Assembly: GCF_910592395.1 (NCBI RefSeq)
Contig: NC_088325.1
Coordinates: forward strand, 2,569,501-2,633,500
DNA: 64,000 nt
DNA from: Lineus longissimus
Lineage: Eukaryota > Nemertea > Pilidiophora > Heteronemertea > Lineidae
Direction of reading: 5' to 3'
Every line of letters begins with the position of its first letter. The first letter of the stretch is position 1. The position numbers and the translations under genes were made by a program. This document shows positions 1 through 10,120 of the stretch, piece after piece. The notes beneath the pieces were generated by a model that ran no database searches, was not told the origin of the DNA, and saw only the letters and a program-made list of their open reading frames with translations.

Positions 1-1400
1 AAAAATGGAAATTACATGTAATTGACCTCATTGCACTCACCAATCTTAGAATAACTATTGGCGTAGAATGAGGACGAAGGAAAACCCTGAAAACCAGGTG
101 ACAGTAGTGAGTTAATAGCAGAATATATTAGATAGCTGGTGCCCGCGCTTAAGGTTATTTCTGCTCCCATTGAGCCGAGTATATGACGCTCAATCACATT
201 GTTGCCACCCCGAAAAATCACCTTATCTGTATCCTCCGCCGTTGAGTATTGCAGATCTAGTCTCCTCAGCGGCAGTTGGTGGAGTTAAGTTGTCCTGTAT
301 ACAAAGATTCTTCAGGTATTGGAATATGCCTCCTCTGGCCTCGGCTGAAGAGCAGCATTCAATCAACGAGTGGGTAATGGTTTCTTCCTCCCCGGTCTTG
401 CAAAGCTGGCATAGAGGACTCTCTCCTCTTTGAGTTTCCTATGACGCAGTTTGTAGGTTATGTCTTCGAACAAGTAGTCTGGTTTTGCTGCAGCGGCTCG
501 GACTTGGATTGTTTTACCCGCGCAGCATGTCCACAGAGGATGTGGTTCCAGGGAGAGGTGGCCGAAGTCAAGCCAGTTTAGTGATCGGTGGGCTAAAGCT
601 TAGGTTAATAAGCTTCTTCACAACTTCTTCACAAGACTCCTTCACAACTGACTTCCATGCGAGGCTGATTGAGTTGGGAAGATATGTCTGTGCCGTAGGA
701 GATTGCGATTTCCTGAGCCTGCAGGAACCAACTTCCATTCGTCCCCTGCAGGGCCAGTTGTCTGACTGCGAGGCATCGACGGGGATGGTCGGTTGCCAAT
801 CGGGCTACGGCCCCAAAAAGGGAGTGGATCCTCATACGCAGTATACCCTCAATTGGAATCGACCCCTGGAGTAGGTAGACTGCCTCATTGGCTGTACTTT
901 CAGGCAGGCTTTGAATCTGTCGTAGAATCTTACGATAGCATTTTTCGATCTTCTGAATTTGGGCTTTGTTGAGGACGCAGGTTTCCAGACCATATAGTAG
1001 GCGAGGTACAACGTAGGCTTGGATGATCCTAATCGCGGTGGCTGGGTCCAGGCCATCATGTCCATGCAACCTGACTCCGAATAGTGCGCATGCAGCAGCA
1101 CTAGCGCTCGACAGGTGGCGCTCGATGTTAGGAGCAGACAGTCCTCTGACCCACTCAAATCCCAGATGGATGAAGGAGTTGACTTTGGTCATTTGCTATC
1201 GTTGAGAAACCAGCTACAGTCTTGCAAGGGAGTTATGGCAGCTTTTCTCACTCTGATCATCTCTGTGATTATCGGCGTGATGGTTTGGATATCGTTGCCA
1301 TGTTCGTTTGCATAGAAGGCACAGAAGTTGAGCATCCCCTGGAACTCTGGGTTTAGGCTAGATAGCAGAGCGACATCATAAACAACAGATGCGGCATGAC
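1..1400 (-). mobile_element. Degenerate LINE (non-LTR retrotransposon) 3' fragment
   Basis: The minus strand carries the C-terminal part of a non-LTR reverse transcriptase. An open stretch at 629-1192 (187 codons) contains the typical post-palm and thumb text, including 'YVVPRLLYGLETC', and 'LLQGSIPIEGILRMR'. Upstream, around 1250-1400, 'DVALLSSLNPEFQGML' resembles the segment just after the catalytic YADD, but the frame is interrupted. Downstream, about 350-430, 'CQLCKTGEEETITHSLIEC' matches the zinc-binding C-terminal region (zf-RVT) of many LINE ORF2 proteins. The parts are in different frames with stops between them, so this is a dead copy cut by the window edge. The clade is not assigned. 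Confidence 0.75.
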
Positions 1401-2399
1401 ATCTACACTACTAAATCTATAGACTTCCAAGGAAATCACGGCAACCGTGCGCACTGTCTCTTTGAAACTTCACCCAATCTTTCACTACCTTTCCGTTCAC
1501 AAAATGATTGATTTTCAGTCTAAACATTTGCCGGGAATGTGGACTTTTTAGCGATTTTATTCAGGAATTTTGTCTGATCTAAAACTCACGGAAATTGCCG
1601 GACATTGCCGAAGTTGACCGTTTCGTGTTGATGACGTCATCAGAAGCGAACAAAGTGACAGACCAGTGAAGAGCAGTCAATTTGCAACTTTCGCCCTGCC
1701 ATCTGTTGGGACTTCGGGAACCAAAATGTGTTGATGACGTCATCAGCGAACAAAGTTACAGACCAGTGAGGAACAGTCAATTTGCAAAGTGTCAATGGCG
1801 AGTTGTCCATGTTGTCCGGCGAGTTTTGCACCTGTTTTTGGTCAACTCAACAACTTTTCTTATTCAAGTAATTTGATACTTTCCACCAGTGTTGTTGTCT
1901 GAGCTGCCTGTTCTATTTTCAAGCAACATGTTGTCACTCCAGGTGCATCACCTTCCACTTTCTGATCAGTGTTTTCAACAGCATTGAGGGGAAAACAAGC
2001 ATTTCTACATTCTGGGTGGGTTGTAATGTAAAAACTTGACCTAGGTCTATATTGTAAATTAACTTGGGGCGTATTTTTGTTCAAGTTGGAAATTTTTATG
2101 GCGTTTGCATTTTAGGTTTGGTGTATAAAACAGGCACTCGAATTGTGTAATATGCTGTAACCCAACCTTTAGCGCCCTCCTTGCTAAAGAGAGGCCAGTA
2201 AACGAGTAATTTTGATCTGGACTCTCTTTCCCACTGAATCTTTAGGAAGTGTTGTGGAGAATTCATGTTTAGTCTGGACGACACAGCAAGTTTAGTTCTC
2301 CAAGTAGCTCCACCCGACATCTGGTGTTATCATATCTTGCTGAAGAAAAATTGTTAATGTGGTTGTGGCTTAAGCCATACCACGGGTAACTTTACTAGT
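1401..2399. other. Non-coding stretch, no gene recognised
   Basis: I see no supported gene here. It contains a short direct repeat (separate entry) and AT-rich text. Short open frames on both strands lack splice signals or recognisable motifs. Confidence 0.5.
1625..1790. repeat. Imperfect direct repeat containing a TGATGACGTCATCA palindrome
   Basis: A ~62-bp block occurs at about 1625-1688 and again at about 1728-1790, roughly 103 bp apart. Each copy carries the 14-bp palindrome TGATGACGTCATCA (CRE-like core) followed by a similar text ending in 'cagtcaatttgcaa'. The function is unknown. Confidence 0.7.
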
Positions 2400-2826
2400 G
2401 CTGTATAATGATCTGCGCAGGAACCCCACGCAAAAGAACAATCTCTCAATTTATTTATTTACAAACTATTTACAATCTATTTACAAACAATTCAAATCAT
2501 ATTTTACATGTGAAAGTTGTCTATCAATGATACTTCCGGTCATTGATAGAATACACTTAACTAGATTTAGGATAAGCGACCACAAATTACAAATTGAGTC
2601 TGGCAGATACACGGGCATCCCAATTGGTGAAAGACTGTGCCCCCACTGGAATCAAGTTGAAACGGAGATCCATTTCCTTTTTGAATGTAATCTTTTGAAA
2701 CGTCTACGGACTAGACTCAACTTACCTCACTATAATCTTCCCAATGACTTAAAATTGATAAAAATAATGTCGTCAACTGATTTTCGTCTCACGTCATCAT
2801 TGGGACATTTTGTTACCAAATCTTAG
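2398..2826 (+). pseudogene. LINE ORF2 C-terminal fragment (zf-RVT-like)
   Basis: An open frame of 142 codons has the signature of the C-terminal end of non-LTR retrotransposon ORF2: 'RISDHKLQIESGRYTGIP' followed by 'CPHWNQVETEIHFLFEC'. In family members the first motif is usually CPxC; here the second Cys is replaced by Trp, which suggests loss of zinc binding. No reverse transcriptase precedes it. The right edge is a sharp junction at about 2818 with internal sequence of the gypsy element, so the fragment was cut by a rearrangement. It lies on the opposite strand to the LINE fragment at 1-1400 and differs in sequence, so it is a separate insertion. Confidence 0.65.
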
Positions 2827-3452
2827 CGTTTGCTATTGAAGACGTTCAAAACTTGACACACATTCGCAAAAAGTGGCGATCAGAAGTAAAATCTCACAAA
2901 AGTAACACTTGACACTTGCGTGGCCAGTAATTTACCACATCAAACTTATGTTACAGTTAGTACCGGTGCGGTACACAGATAAGTCACAAATGGACATCAC
3001 AAAGTTGAACACACTCTTGAACTAGGGCGACAAACTTTCGCCCGAAATTGCAGTGCAGTGTAGTGCATGTATGAACACGTGCCGTTTATAAAATACAACA
3101 TTACAAAACGTACAGGAAATGTACATGAAAAAAGCACGTGGGTACGGGATATGATGGCGGTGAAACATTTGGGAAAATCGATCTTGGTTCCCGGCCGAGC
3201 CCCCAATTTGTTACGATAGGTCTTAGTCAATCACACAAAACGTAACTCAAAATGAACTACACAAGTCCATTGCACAAATGAACACAAGATCGATTCAAAG
3301 AACTACCGATAAGTGTATTTAAAACTGGTACAAAAACTATTATAGAGAATTTACATCTTTTGACAGTAACGCCATCTTACCCGACGACTTGCGTCGTCTC
3401 CAACCAATTCCTAACCGGCCGGGATGACCGAAGACAACCGAAGGAGGTCACA
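2818..3452 (-). mobile_element. Truncated gypsy remnant (5' leader plus 5' LTR)
   Basis: Positions 2818-3208 match 37762-38146 and 3209-3452 match the LTR at 38147-38390, almost base for base. In sense orientation (minus) this is the 5' LTR, the tRNA-Pro-like primer binding site and the untranslated leader; the coding part is missing. The right flank 'atacgtgtagtccaag' is the same as beside the complete element, so both copies descend from one insertion event carried along by array duplication. Confidence 0.9.
3209..3452 (-). repeat. Gypsy LTR (244 bp)
   Basis: Begins TGTTACGATAGG and ends GGAGGTCACA on the plus strand, giving the TG...CA ends expected of an LTR. Nearly identical to the LTRs at 31981-32225 and 38147-38390. 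Confidence 0.92.
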
Positions 3453-4470
3453 ATACGTGTAGTCCAAGTTCAATATTGTCATTGCGACGAGTTGTAAATG
3501 CTTATACATTTACAAACTTTCAAAAAAAGACTTCTTAAAAAAAGCTTACACATTTTAAAATAATAATTTGCCAGAAGATACAAAACCTTCATAAATCGTC
3601 AGAAAGGTTTTTATGACAAGAAATATGAGTCCTCAAATGAACAACGTTTCCAGGGAAACCGACCGGCTCCACCTGTTCGACCAACTATGATTTGCAAAAT
3701 GCATGGCCGTACAAATTTAATGTCAACAAGTTCACTCAAAACGTTGTAAAATAATGACTTTATCCAATGGCCTCTTTCGGTAAAAAAACTCCTAATTACA
3801 TTAGAACCTCTTGGTAATATCCATGGAAATTAGCTGAGTTAATAGACTTTTGCCGTGCACATCAATCGTGCCGGCTGAATCATATTAATAGATACTATTA
3901 ACATTGTGGCGGTGTAGTTCCCGTTGTTTGCTCTCTCACTTCACACCATGTCAGTCAGTTTTAAAAGTGCGGGAGGGCGTGCGGTAAGGAAAATGGCCAA
4001 ACTGACGTCATCACCCCGGTTATTCAGATCTCAAAACAGACGGGCAACACCCATTCTGAACTGAGTTGCTGATGCCCGATTTTAAATGCACCCAGCAAAG
4101 ATTTTTCAACAAAGCGCCAGAAAATCTCTATAAATGTCTAGAAAGCACCTGACCACGAACGAATAATGACGGATCTCCCAACATTAACCAAGAGATTGAC
4201 ATCTGACACATATAATTTGATTCAGTAAGGTAGATTTAGGTAAAAAGCAAGCTGGCATTCAAAGACCGATAAAGACGACTTTGTTTACATTTAATTCGGG
4301 CGAAACCATGGTCATGTTAATAACTCTAAATTAGCAAATAGGCTGAATGAGTAATGAATGCATTCCAATTTTTCCTAAATCCAAATGCAAGCATTGAAAT
4401 TACGAGATACAATGGTTTCTTGCAGTATAAGAGGATTTATGAGACTTCATAGAACGTTTTCCATTGGGTG
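3453..4470. other. Unit 1 left part, non-coding
   Basis: Sequence shared with 38391-39412 and, in pieces, with other units. A minus-strand open frame that begins MCQMSISWLMFGDPKEV in units 2, 3, 4 and 7 is present at about 4070-4210 but is broken here by indels. I do not call it a gene. Confidence 0.55.
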
Positions 4471-4478
4471 TATATAAA
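4471..4478 (+). promoter_or_regulatory. TATA-box-like TATATAAA in array unit
   Basis: TATATAAA lies in a strictly conserved context (gggtgTATATAAAtaatgacccgatcgactg split over 4466-4495) that recurs once per unit: 7671 (unit 2), 19398 (unit 3), 22706 (unit 4), 28328 (unit 5) and 44292 (unit 7); unit 6 has a mutated form near 39417. It points along the plus strand, antisense to the secreted-protein gene. Promoter activity is inferred only from the motif. Confidence 0.35.
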
Positions 4479-5060
4479 TAATGACCCGATCGACTGTATG
4501 TGACTGTCTATGATTCTGCAGAAAACTAGGCTAGACCTAAAGTATACTCTAGTCCAGGTAACCTCGACCCTATCCGCTGCAAAGCAGAGGGTCGAGGAAG
4601 CCTCGTTGGTTTACCCGAGGTGAACCATGCATTGTCAGTGCTTACAGTGGATGCACTGTCATACCAAGCGCTCTGGTATTGCAGATTATTCACTTGGATC
4701 GAGGTTACCCATCCTACAGAAAAACACGAGGCCGGACACTGGAATTTTACGCCGCCAAATCGAGTTGATGACGAGTTCATTACCGTCGAGTACTCGTCTC
4801 TGTAATGAGTGAATGGAGGAGACTGGTGAAAGAGTCTAAGAATAATGTAGAACGGAAGAAAACTGAAATCACAAAATTTGATGAATATTTATAGATTTTC
4901 AATTTTGACCGACAGCCCCAATTCCTCAATCTATCATGTGCCACCTCCAATTCCCTATGGCGCAGTTGGCATCTTTATCTTTCAGTTGGCACTATCAAGA
5001 CCAACTCATACCAGTTCGCCCACACCAGTCTCCCCGGAAGAAACCTCTCGAAGTGTTTTG

Positions 5061-6470
5061 CTAACCAACTGGCGTAAACCGCCTAGCGTATTTTATTGTC
5101 TCCTTGCTCTGTCCTTTACCCATATCTTTAATTGTCAGTACGGGTGATAATAGAACGCTATTAGGTAGCAGTCCTATTGTGCGTCCTTTTCGATATTTAC
5201 TTCGTTTCGACGTTATCCCAATATGGCAATTTCTGAGCAAAACTTTGGTCACCTTATTAATCTTTGTAACAATTTTCAAAGGAGCCAGAGGAGAGCATAT
5301 GTCTCTCATAAATGTTACACTGAGAAGTAAGTTTTTGCTTTTATGTGAAAATAAAAGCGTTGATGCCTTTCGATAGTTCGAAAAGTGGCAAAAATATTTA
5401 TACGGGACCGACAAAATTTCCAACCGCATTCTCGGTTTAGGGAAGACACGATAGAGTGCAGGGTATCCATTCTTTATCCTTTTATAGAATATGGTATGAT
5501 CTTGTCGACTGACGAAATAACGTCCGTGGGCAATGCGTTCAAATGTTTGCCAATTATTCAGTTCTGAAATCGCATTCTGGCCGCGTATCCAAGTTATATT
5601 AAATATGGAGAGAAAAGGACGACGATAGCTTCCTTTGACAGTGCCATATATTACAAATATGTTTTTCAAGCCAATCGGCACGCAAAGAATACAATATTTA
5701 GTTGAACATGGGTGATGACGAGGTAGGATTATTATGTCAAAATGACGAGTTGATATCTCAAACAACTTAAGTACAACCGGTTTGTATCCACTTTTCCGGC
5801 GCACGTAGCAGAGCAGCCATAATTTTCCGATGCGAATATATCCAAACATCAAACGAAAACGAGAGGAAACAGACACATTATGAACGAGTGCGTAAACATC
5901 CCTTCGTTCAGGTTGGTAGACAAGTATATTTCTTAAGGCATGAACATGTCCTTTATTATCTCGATGAACAAATAGTATGGAATTAGAATTGTCGTCAAAC
6001 ATAAACAGCCTGGCTTCATATTTACTCAAAATGACTGATACGGGGGGTTTGAAAACGACTGGTTCAGAAACTCTGTACGTTTGTGTTCTTTTTTCCTGAA
6101 AGAGCAGTTGTTAAATTGTAAGTAGATGAGAGCTGCACTGCTTTTCATTCTTGTTGCCACTGTACAGTGAGACTTTAACCAGGGACCAAGAAACTTCTTG
6201 TCGGAATGCCTAATGGTATGATTTACTACCACAATTTGTATCAGGTTTGACTTTGAGACGAATTATTGCTATACCATGATCGAGTTTTGGCATGTGATAA
6301 AACCTTACCTCTTGTTGATACATATGCCATCCTCTAGTAATCGTTACATCTTTCCTCTCCAAACATGTTGCCTTCTCACTATGCAGTCGGCAAACATGGC
6401 CGTCAGTATGCCCGGGGGTATTAATAGTTTTGTAACTTAGCACCAAAAGCAACACCTTGGATACTTTCAT
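5061..6470 (-). CDS. Array gene copy 1: putative secreted protein, family unknown (type I centre)
   Basis: Two predicted exons on the minus strand: exon 1 6470-6309 (54 codons, donor GAG|GTAAGG) and exon 2 6095-5061 (344 codons plus stop, acceptor CTCTTTCAG|GAA), joined in phase 0 across a 213-bp intron; the product is about 398 aa. The N-terminus MKVSKVLLLVLS looks like a signal peptide but differs from the MQSRCHC/MRSRCHC start of units 2 and 4-7. Exon 1 has two Cys ('HVCRL', 'KATCLE'); exon 2 begins with EKRTQTYRVSEPVVFK-like text and contains sequons HNVS and FNIT, fitting an extracellular protein. Repeated aromatic and basic strands ('LWLL', 'IFVIYG', 'TIFYKRIKNG', 'ALYRVFPKP') hint at a beta-rich repeat fold; that is an inference. 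The family is not recognised. Confidence 0.7.
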
Positions 6471-7138
6471 CAGAATTTGTTAATTCGGGTTTTCCGTGAC
6501 GCAGGAAACCGCTTTACAACAAGTGGTCCGTTTCAGCCAATCGACTGCTCGGAGTCGAAAGTACAACCTGCTTTATGAAATTTGGTACTATATATTATAT
6601 GTACTTCCTGTAATCACCTATGCACCGTCGACGTAACCGCAATAGCTCACCTACCGATCCCGATGGCCCAGTGGACCAGGCGGCCGCCTCATAAATTGAA
6701 GGTCGAGCAGTCACCGGTGACTATAGTTCATCGTGCTTTATGAATTGTGTTACTCAACTTCCTGAGATGTCACTTTCTTGACGGGCGAATGTGTTGAAAG
6801 GCGCTGCTGCTCAAAGGCGTTGCCGCAAGTGCTCAAATACTGAAGGTCGGGCAGTCGCTGGAGTCGAAAGTATACCGTGCTTTATGGAATGCGGCACTCT
6901 ACTATCAAAACACTCTCCCTGGTTCAGGCAATGAGAATACGAATCGCTTTATTGATCAACAGAAACATAATGTTTTTTTTACGATGTTGTATCCGATATC
7001 TCACTTGCATCGATCGAGTGCGAATTGAAACTAAATGCTGTATTTTTGGGAGAAAATGCCCTCTAGAAAATTATTTTTTTGGAAGATATCGGGTGTCCCC
7101 CGCTCCAAAAAAACGTACGGAGCGTTAACCCGAAATGT
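6471..7138. other. Unit 1 right part: deletion junction and SINE-like block
   Basis: Follows the start codon of copy 1. It holds the tRNA-like block and AT-rich text and ends where unit 2 homology starts ('atgtcagtaagtttt', 7139). The matching part of unit 3 is 21506-22173. No gene seen. Confidence 0.6.
6656..6900 (+). repeat. tRNA-Ser/Leu-like SINE block
   Basis: 'gatcccgaTGGCCCAGTGG' at 6656 fits a Pol III A box (TRGCNNAGTGG). About 45 bp on, a 'GTCGAA' core stands where a B box would be, and the text between resembles class II tRNAs (long variable arm). A second, degraded GTCGAAAGT-type block follows near 6860. It is not a functional tRNA, because the acceptor stem does not pair. Related copies occur in units 3-7. 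Confidence 0.5.
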
Positions 7139-7216
7139 CGATGTCAGTAAGTTTTATAAGTGCGGGAGGGCGTGGGGTGAGGAAAATAACCAAACAGACG
7201 TCATCGCCCCGGTTAT

Positions 7217-7411
7217 TCAGACCTCAAAACAGACGGGCAGCTTACATTCTGACCTGAGTTGCTGATGCCAGATTTTATATGCACCCAGCGAAAATTGTTC
7301 AATAAAGCAACAGAAAATCTCTTTCAATGTCAAGAAAGCACATGACCACGAACGATTAATGACTTCCTTCGGATCTCCGAACATTAACCAAGAGATTGAC
7401 ATCTGACACAT
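7217..7411 (-). other. Conserved short open frame MCQMSISWLMFGDPKEV (not called a gene)
   Basis: A 64-codon minus-strand frame recurs in units 3 (18863-19135), 4 (22252-22446) and 7 (43836-44030) but is broken in units 1 and 6. No signal peptide or known motif is seen. It may be a remnant exon or simply conserved non-coding DNA. Confidence 0.25.
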
Positions 7412-8182
7412 ATCATTTGATTCAATAAGGTAGATTTAGGTAAAAGGCAAGCTCGCATTCAAAGATAGATAAAGATGACTTTGTTTACATTTGATTCGGG
7501 CGAAACCACGGTCATTTTAATAACTCTAAATAAGCAAATAGGCTGAATAAGTAATGAATGCATTCCAAATCTTCCCAAAATCCGAATGCAAGTATTTAAA
7601 TTACGAGATACAATGGTTTCATGCAGAGCAAGAGGATTTTATGAGATTTCATAGAAAATCATATTGGGTGTATATAAATAATGACCCGATCGACTGTATG
7701 TGACTGTCTCTGACTCTGCAGACAACTAGGCTAGACCTAAAGAATAATCTAGTCCAGGTAACCTCGACCCTATCCGCTGCAAAGCAGAGGGTCGAGGAAG
7801 CCTCGTTGATTTAAACGATGTGAACCATGCATTTTCAGTGCATACAGTTTGTTTCGACGAAGGTTCGGATACCAATAAACAACAGGGACGGTAGAATTCG
7901 AACAAACACTGGACCCACCTGGTTATGGCTGCTGTTTCTAATTCCAATGGCAGCACCCTTCACGGTTGTTGATACCAGTACCAATCAGCTGCCCTGGAGA
8001 CTATGTCATCACGCCCTTGGCTTCACACCCTGTTGCTAGCCCGTGGGCGGTGCAATATCTAGAAGAGGTTCTGGGTTCCTCTCAAACCCCGCGCTTGACC
8101 AACAAGCGGGCTAAGTATATTTTTGATAATGGATATGTTTATAGTTTTGTACAATAATGCACATATACGTATGTCGACTATA

Positions 8183-8255
8183 GTTTGATATATAATGTTG
8201 AATATTAACAATACATGATGGTTTGATATATAATGTTGTATATTAACAATACATG
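8183..8255. repeat. 38-bp tandem repeat, two copies
   Basis: 'gtttgatatataatgttg' followed by 'atattaacaatacatg' occurs at 8183-8217 and 8221-8255 with one substitution. It lies inside element X and is present also in its unit 4 copy near 23218-23290. Confidence 0.8.
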
Positions 8256-8724
8256 GATAAGCTATACTGCTCTGACTAATAAGTCGAATTTTAAACAAGG
8301 AATCAATTAAATCTTTTTTGGTTTTTGTCATAGGCAATATAAGTAACAAGGTGATACAACTAGAACTTTGGTTCTTACTAAATGTTAGATGGTGTTGATG
8401 GGCGAACCCATTTTGACCCAATGTCAGTTTATTAAAATACTATCACGGACGTAAACCTAAACTGGCGGCGTGTAAACGAAGGAGATGTACGACAGCGGAA
8501 TGCCAATTATAATTCCGGCTATCGAGCAATGTAGACACGAATGCTATTTGCTAGTAGTCGAATAAATTCGACTACAAATTCAACCACAATGGCCGAATCG
8601 AATGTCTACTACGAAGTATGCTAGAAGTGCTTGAATGCACTATTTAGAACATGACGTCACCGATTAACGCCTAGTTCTGTAAACTAGAAAACAACCAAAT
8701 TTATATAACACGCCTACAATTTAG

Positions 8725-9126
8725 GTGCTTAAAGAATGGTGGCCCTTCCGTTCAACCCGGAAACAACGACTAGAACCGAGCATCAAGACCCATCCAACGA
8801 TGACATATGTAACCACAGGACATTCTAACACACCATCACGAAGGACTATAATTATTAGTCCAGACCTAAGCATATATGACATAAATAGTAAGATTACCCA
8901 ACCAACTGGAAAACCAGAACAGTGCATGAAACGTCAACGATATAAAATCTGTCCACAACAAATGCGAAGACAAAACCTACAGGCCTACGAAACCGGCCAG
9001 AATAGGTATAATACTATACGAATGCATGAGCTACCGTGTAGCACAATTGTGCACATACACAAGGGAGAAATCCCATACAAAGCGATTATGTCAATACACA
9101 GGTTTGGAAAAGTAATCAAAACATGA
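8725..9126 (+). CDS. Hypothetical basic protein in element X (doubtful)
   Basis: A 133-codon frame, Lys/Arg/Gln-rich, starting MLKEWWPFRSTRKQRL. Its stop overlaps the next start in an ATGA arrangement. In the unit 4 copy (23760-24068) a 1-bp deletion near 24027 truncates it to 102 codons. No domain is recognised. The frame may be fortuitous in AT-rich DNA; I list it because it is the longest frame of an otherwise unidentified mobile element. Confidence 0.25.
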   Translation: MLKEWWPFRSTRKQRLEPSIKTHPTMTYVTTGHSNTPSRRTIIISPDLSIYDINSKITQPTGKPEQCMKRQRYKICPQQMRRQNLQAYETGQNRYNTIRMHELPCSTIVHIHKGEIPYKAIMSIHRFGKVIKT

Positions 9127-9344
9127 GCTCACAAACAAAATGGCGGCTCAATTTAAGTGCATGTCATTACGACATTACGAAGTGGAGTGACGAAGACTAC
9201 GCCCTACTGACTCCCAGTCAAATTTTGGAATTAAAAAGAAAAATTATCGGAATAATCCTACCAGGACCTTCAAACTTCAACTTCCTTCAACGAACCGCCT
9301 CCAAACAGAATAACATGGCACAGGATTCCAACCAGGACGAATGA
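9123..9344 (+). CDS. Hypothetical small protein in element X (doubtful)
   Basis: A 73-codon frame beginning MSSQTKWRLNLSACHYDI and ending in a Gln/Asp-rich tail. It is kept open in both copies (9123-9344, 24157-24378) with two amino-acid changes. No family is recognised, and both copies are recent duplicates, so the conservation is weak evidence. Confidence 0.22.
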   Translation: MSSQTKWRLNLSACHYDITKWSDEDYALLTPSQILELKRKIIGIILPGPSNFNFLQRTASKQNNMAQDSNQDE

Positions 9345-9569
9345 TACAAATAAAAACACAGGAAACCCGGGAAGAACGAAAAGGCCGTGTGCTCCCTGCA
9401 GGGCCCTAGCAGAATGAGAGCGAAAACCTAGTGCGAGGCCGAGATCTCGCGTAGTTTTATTAATTTTATAATATTTCTTTTTTATTTGACTCCCATGAGC
9501 CTCTATTAAAATGGCGTCCGTTTGTTTACAATTACTATAGCACATGAGGAAATGGCACTTCGCCAAAAC

Positions 9570-10120
9570 ACAGTGGATGCACAGTCATACAAAGCGCTCT
9601 GGTATCGCAGATTATTCACTTGGATCGAGGTTACCCGTCAAACAGAAAAACAAAACGCCCCCAAATCGAGTTCATGACGAGTTTATTGCCGTCAAGTACT
9701 CGACTCTGAAATCTGTAAATGGAGGAGACTGGAGAAAGAGACTAAGCATGATCTAGAACAAAAGAAAACTTAAATCACAAAGTTTGATGAATATTTATAG
9801 ACTTTCCATTATGACCAACAGCCCAAATTCCTCAATCTGTCATGTGCCACCTCCAATTCCCGTGGCGCAGTTGCCATCTTTAGATTTCAGTTGCCACTAT
9901 CAAGACCAACTCATACCAGTTCGCCCACACCAGTCTCCCTGTAGTCATGACTTCACAGCTTGTGAATTCTCAGTTCTAGTTCTAGTTTATGTTGTCGTTC
10001 GCCCTCGCAATTGATATAGACTATAGGTCTTTGATGATTTAGTGTGATCTGCTTCCTCGGAAATCCAACTCGAATGATTTGACTAATTTCTGTGATGGCC
10101 AAACCTCTCGAAGCGTTTTG
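9570..10120. other. Unit 2 block between element X and the gene
   Basis: Conserved array sequence that continues the block interrupted by element X and runs into the 3' end of gene copy 2. Short plus-strand frames such as MMNIYRLSIMTNSPNSS recur between units but change length freely. No gene is called. Confidence 0.5.

Larger units (their letters stand above)
3453..7138. repeat. Tandem array unit 1
   Basis: First unit of the array. In plus-strand order it holds a non-coding left part (3453-4470), a TATA-like block, a conserved ~400-bp block (4490-4880), the antisense of the secreted-protein gene (5061-6470) and a tRNA-like SINE block (about 6650-6900). Compared with units 2, 4-7, the segment between exon 1 and the SINE block is deleted. 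The first part is near-identical to unit 6 (38391 onward), including the flanking LTR. Confidence 0.85.
7849..9569. mobile_element. Unclassified 1.72-kb insertion (element X), copy in unit 2
   Basis: Compared with units 1, 5 and 7, which read straight through 'gcatacagtggatgc', this unit is interrupted by 1721 bp flanked by the 5-bp duplication ACAGT (7844-7848 and 9570-9574). The ends are weakly inverted ('gtttcgacgaag' at the left against 'cttcgccaaaac' at the right, 9 of 12). Inside are a 38-bp tandem repeat (8183-8255), the palindrome gtcgaataaattcgac near 8552, and two overlapping plus-strand open frames (8725-9126, 9123-9344). The superfamily is not recognised. The same insertion is in unit 4. 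Confidence 0.7.

Noticed and set aside
485-874. 129-codon plus frame over the LINE fragment
   Set aside because: Antisense to the recognisable reverse transcriptase text on the minus strand.
5104-5376. 90-codon plus frame (CPLPISLIV... to VDAFR) present in most units
   Set aside because: It lies opposite exon 2 in exact codon register, a situation that opens antisense frames. It is shorter than the minus frame and varies in start between units. It is kept only as a hunt item.
6656-6730. Functional tRNA gene
   Set aside because: The A-box fits, but the acceptor stem does not pair and the B box is degenerate; it recurs as a repeat.
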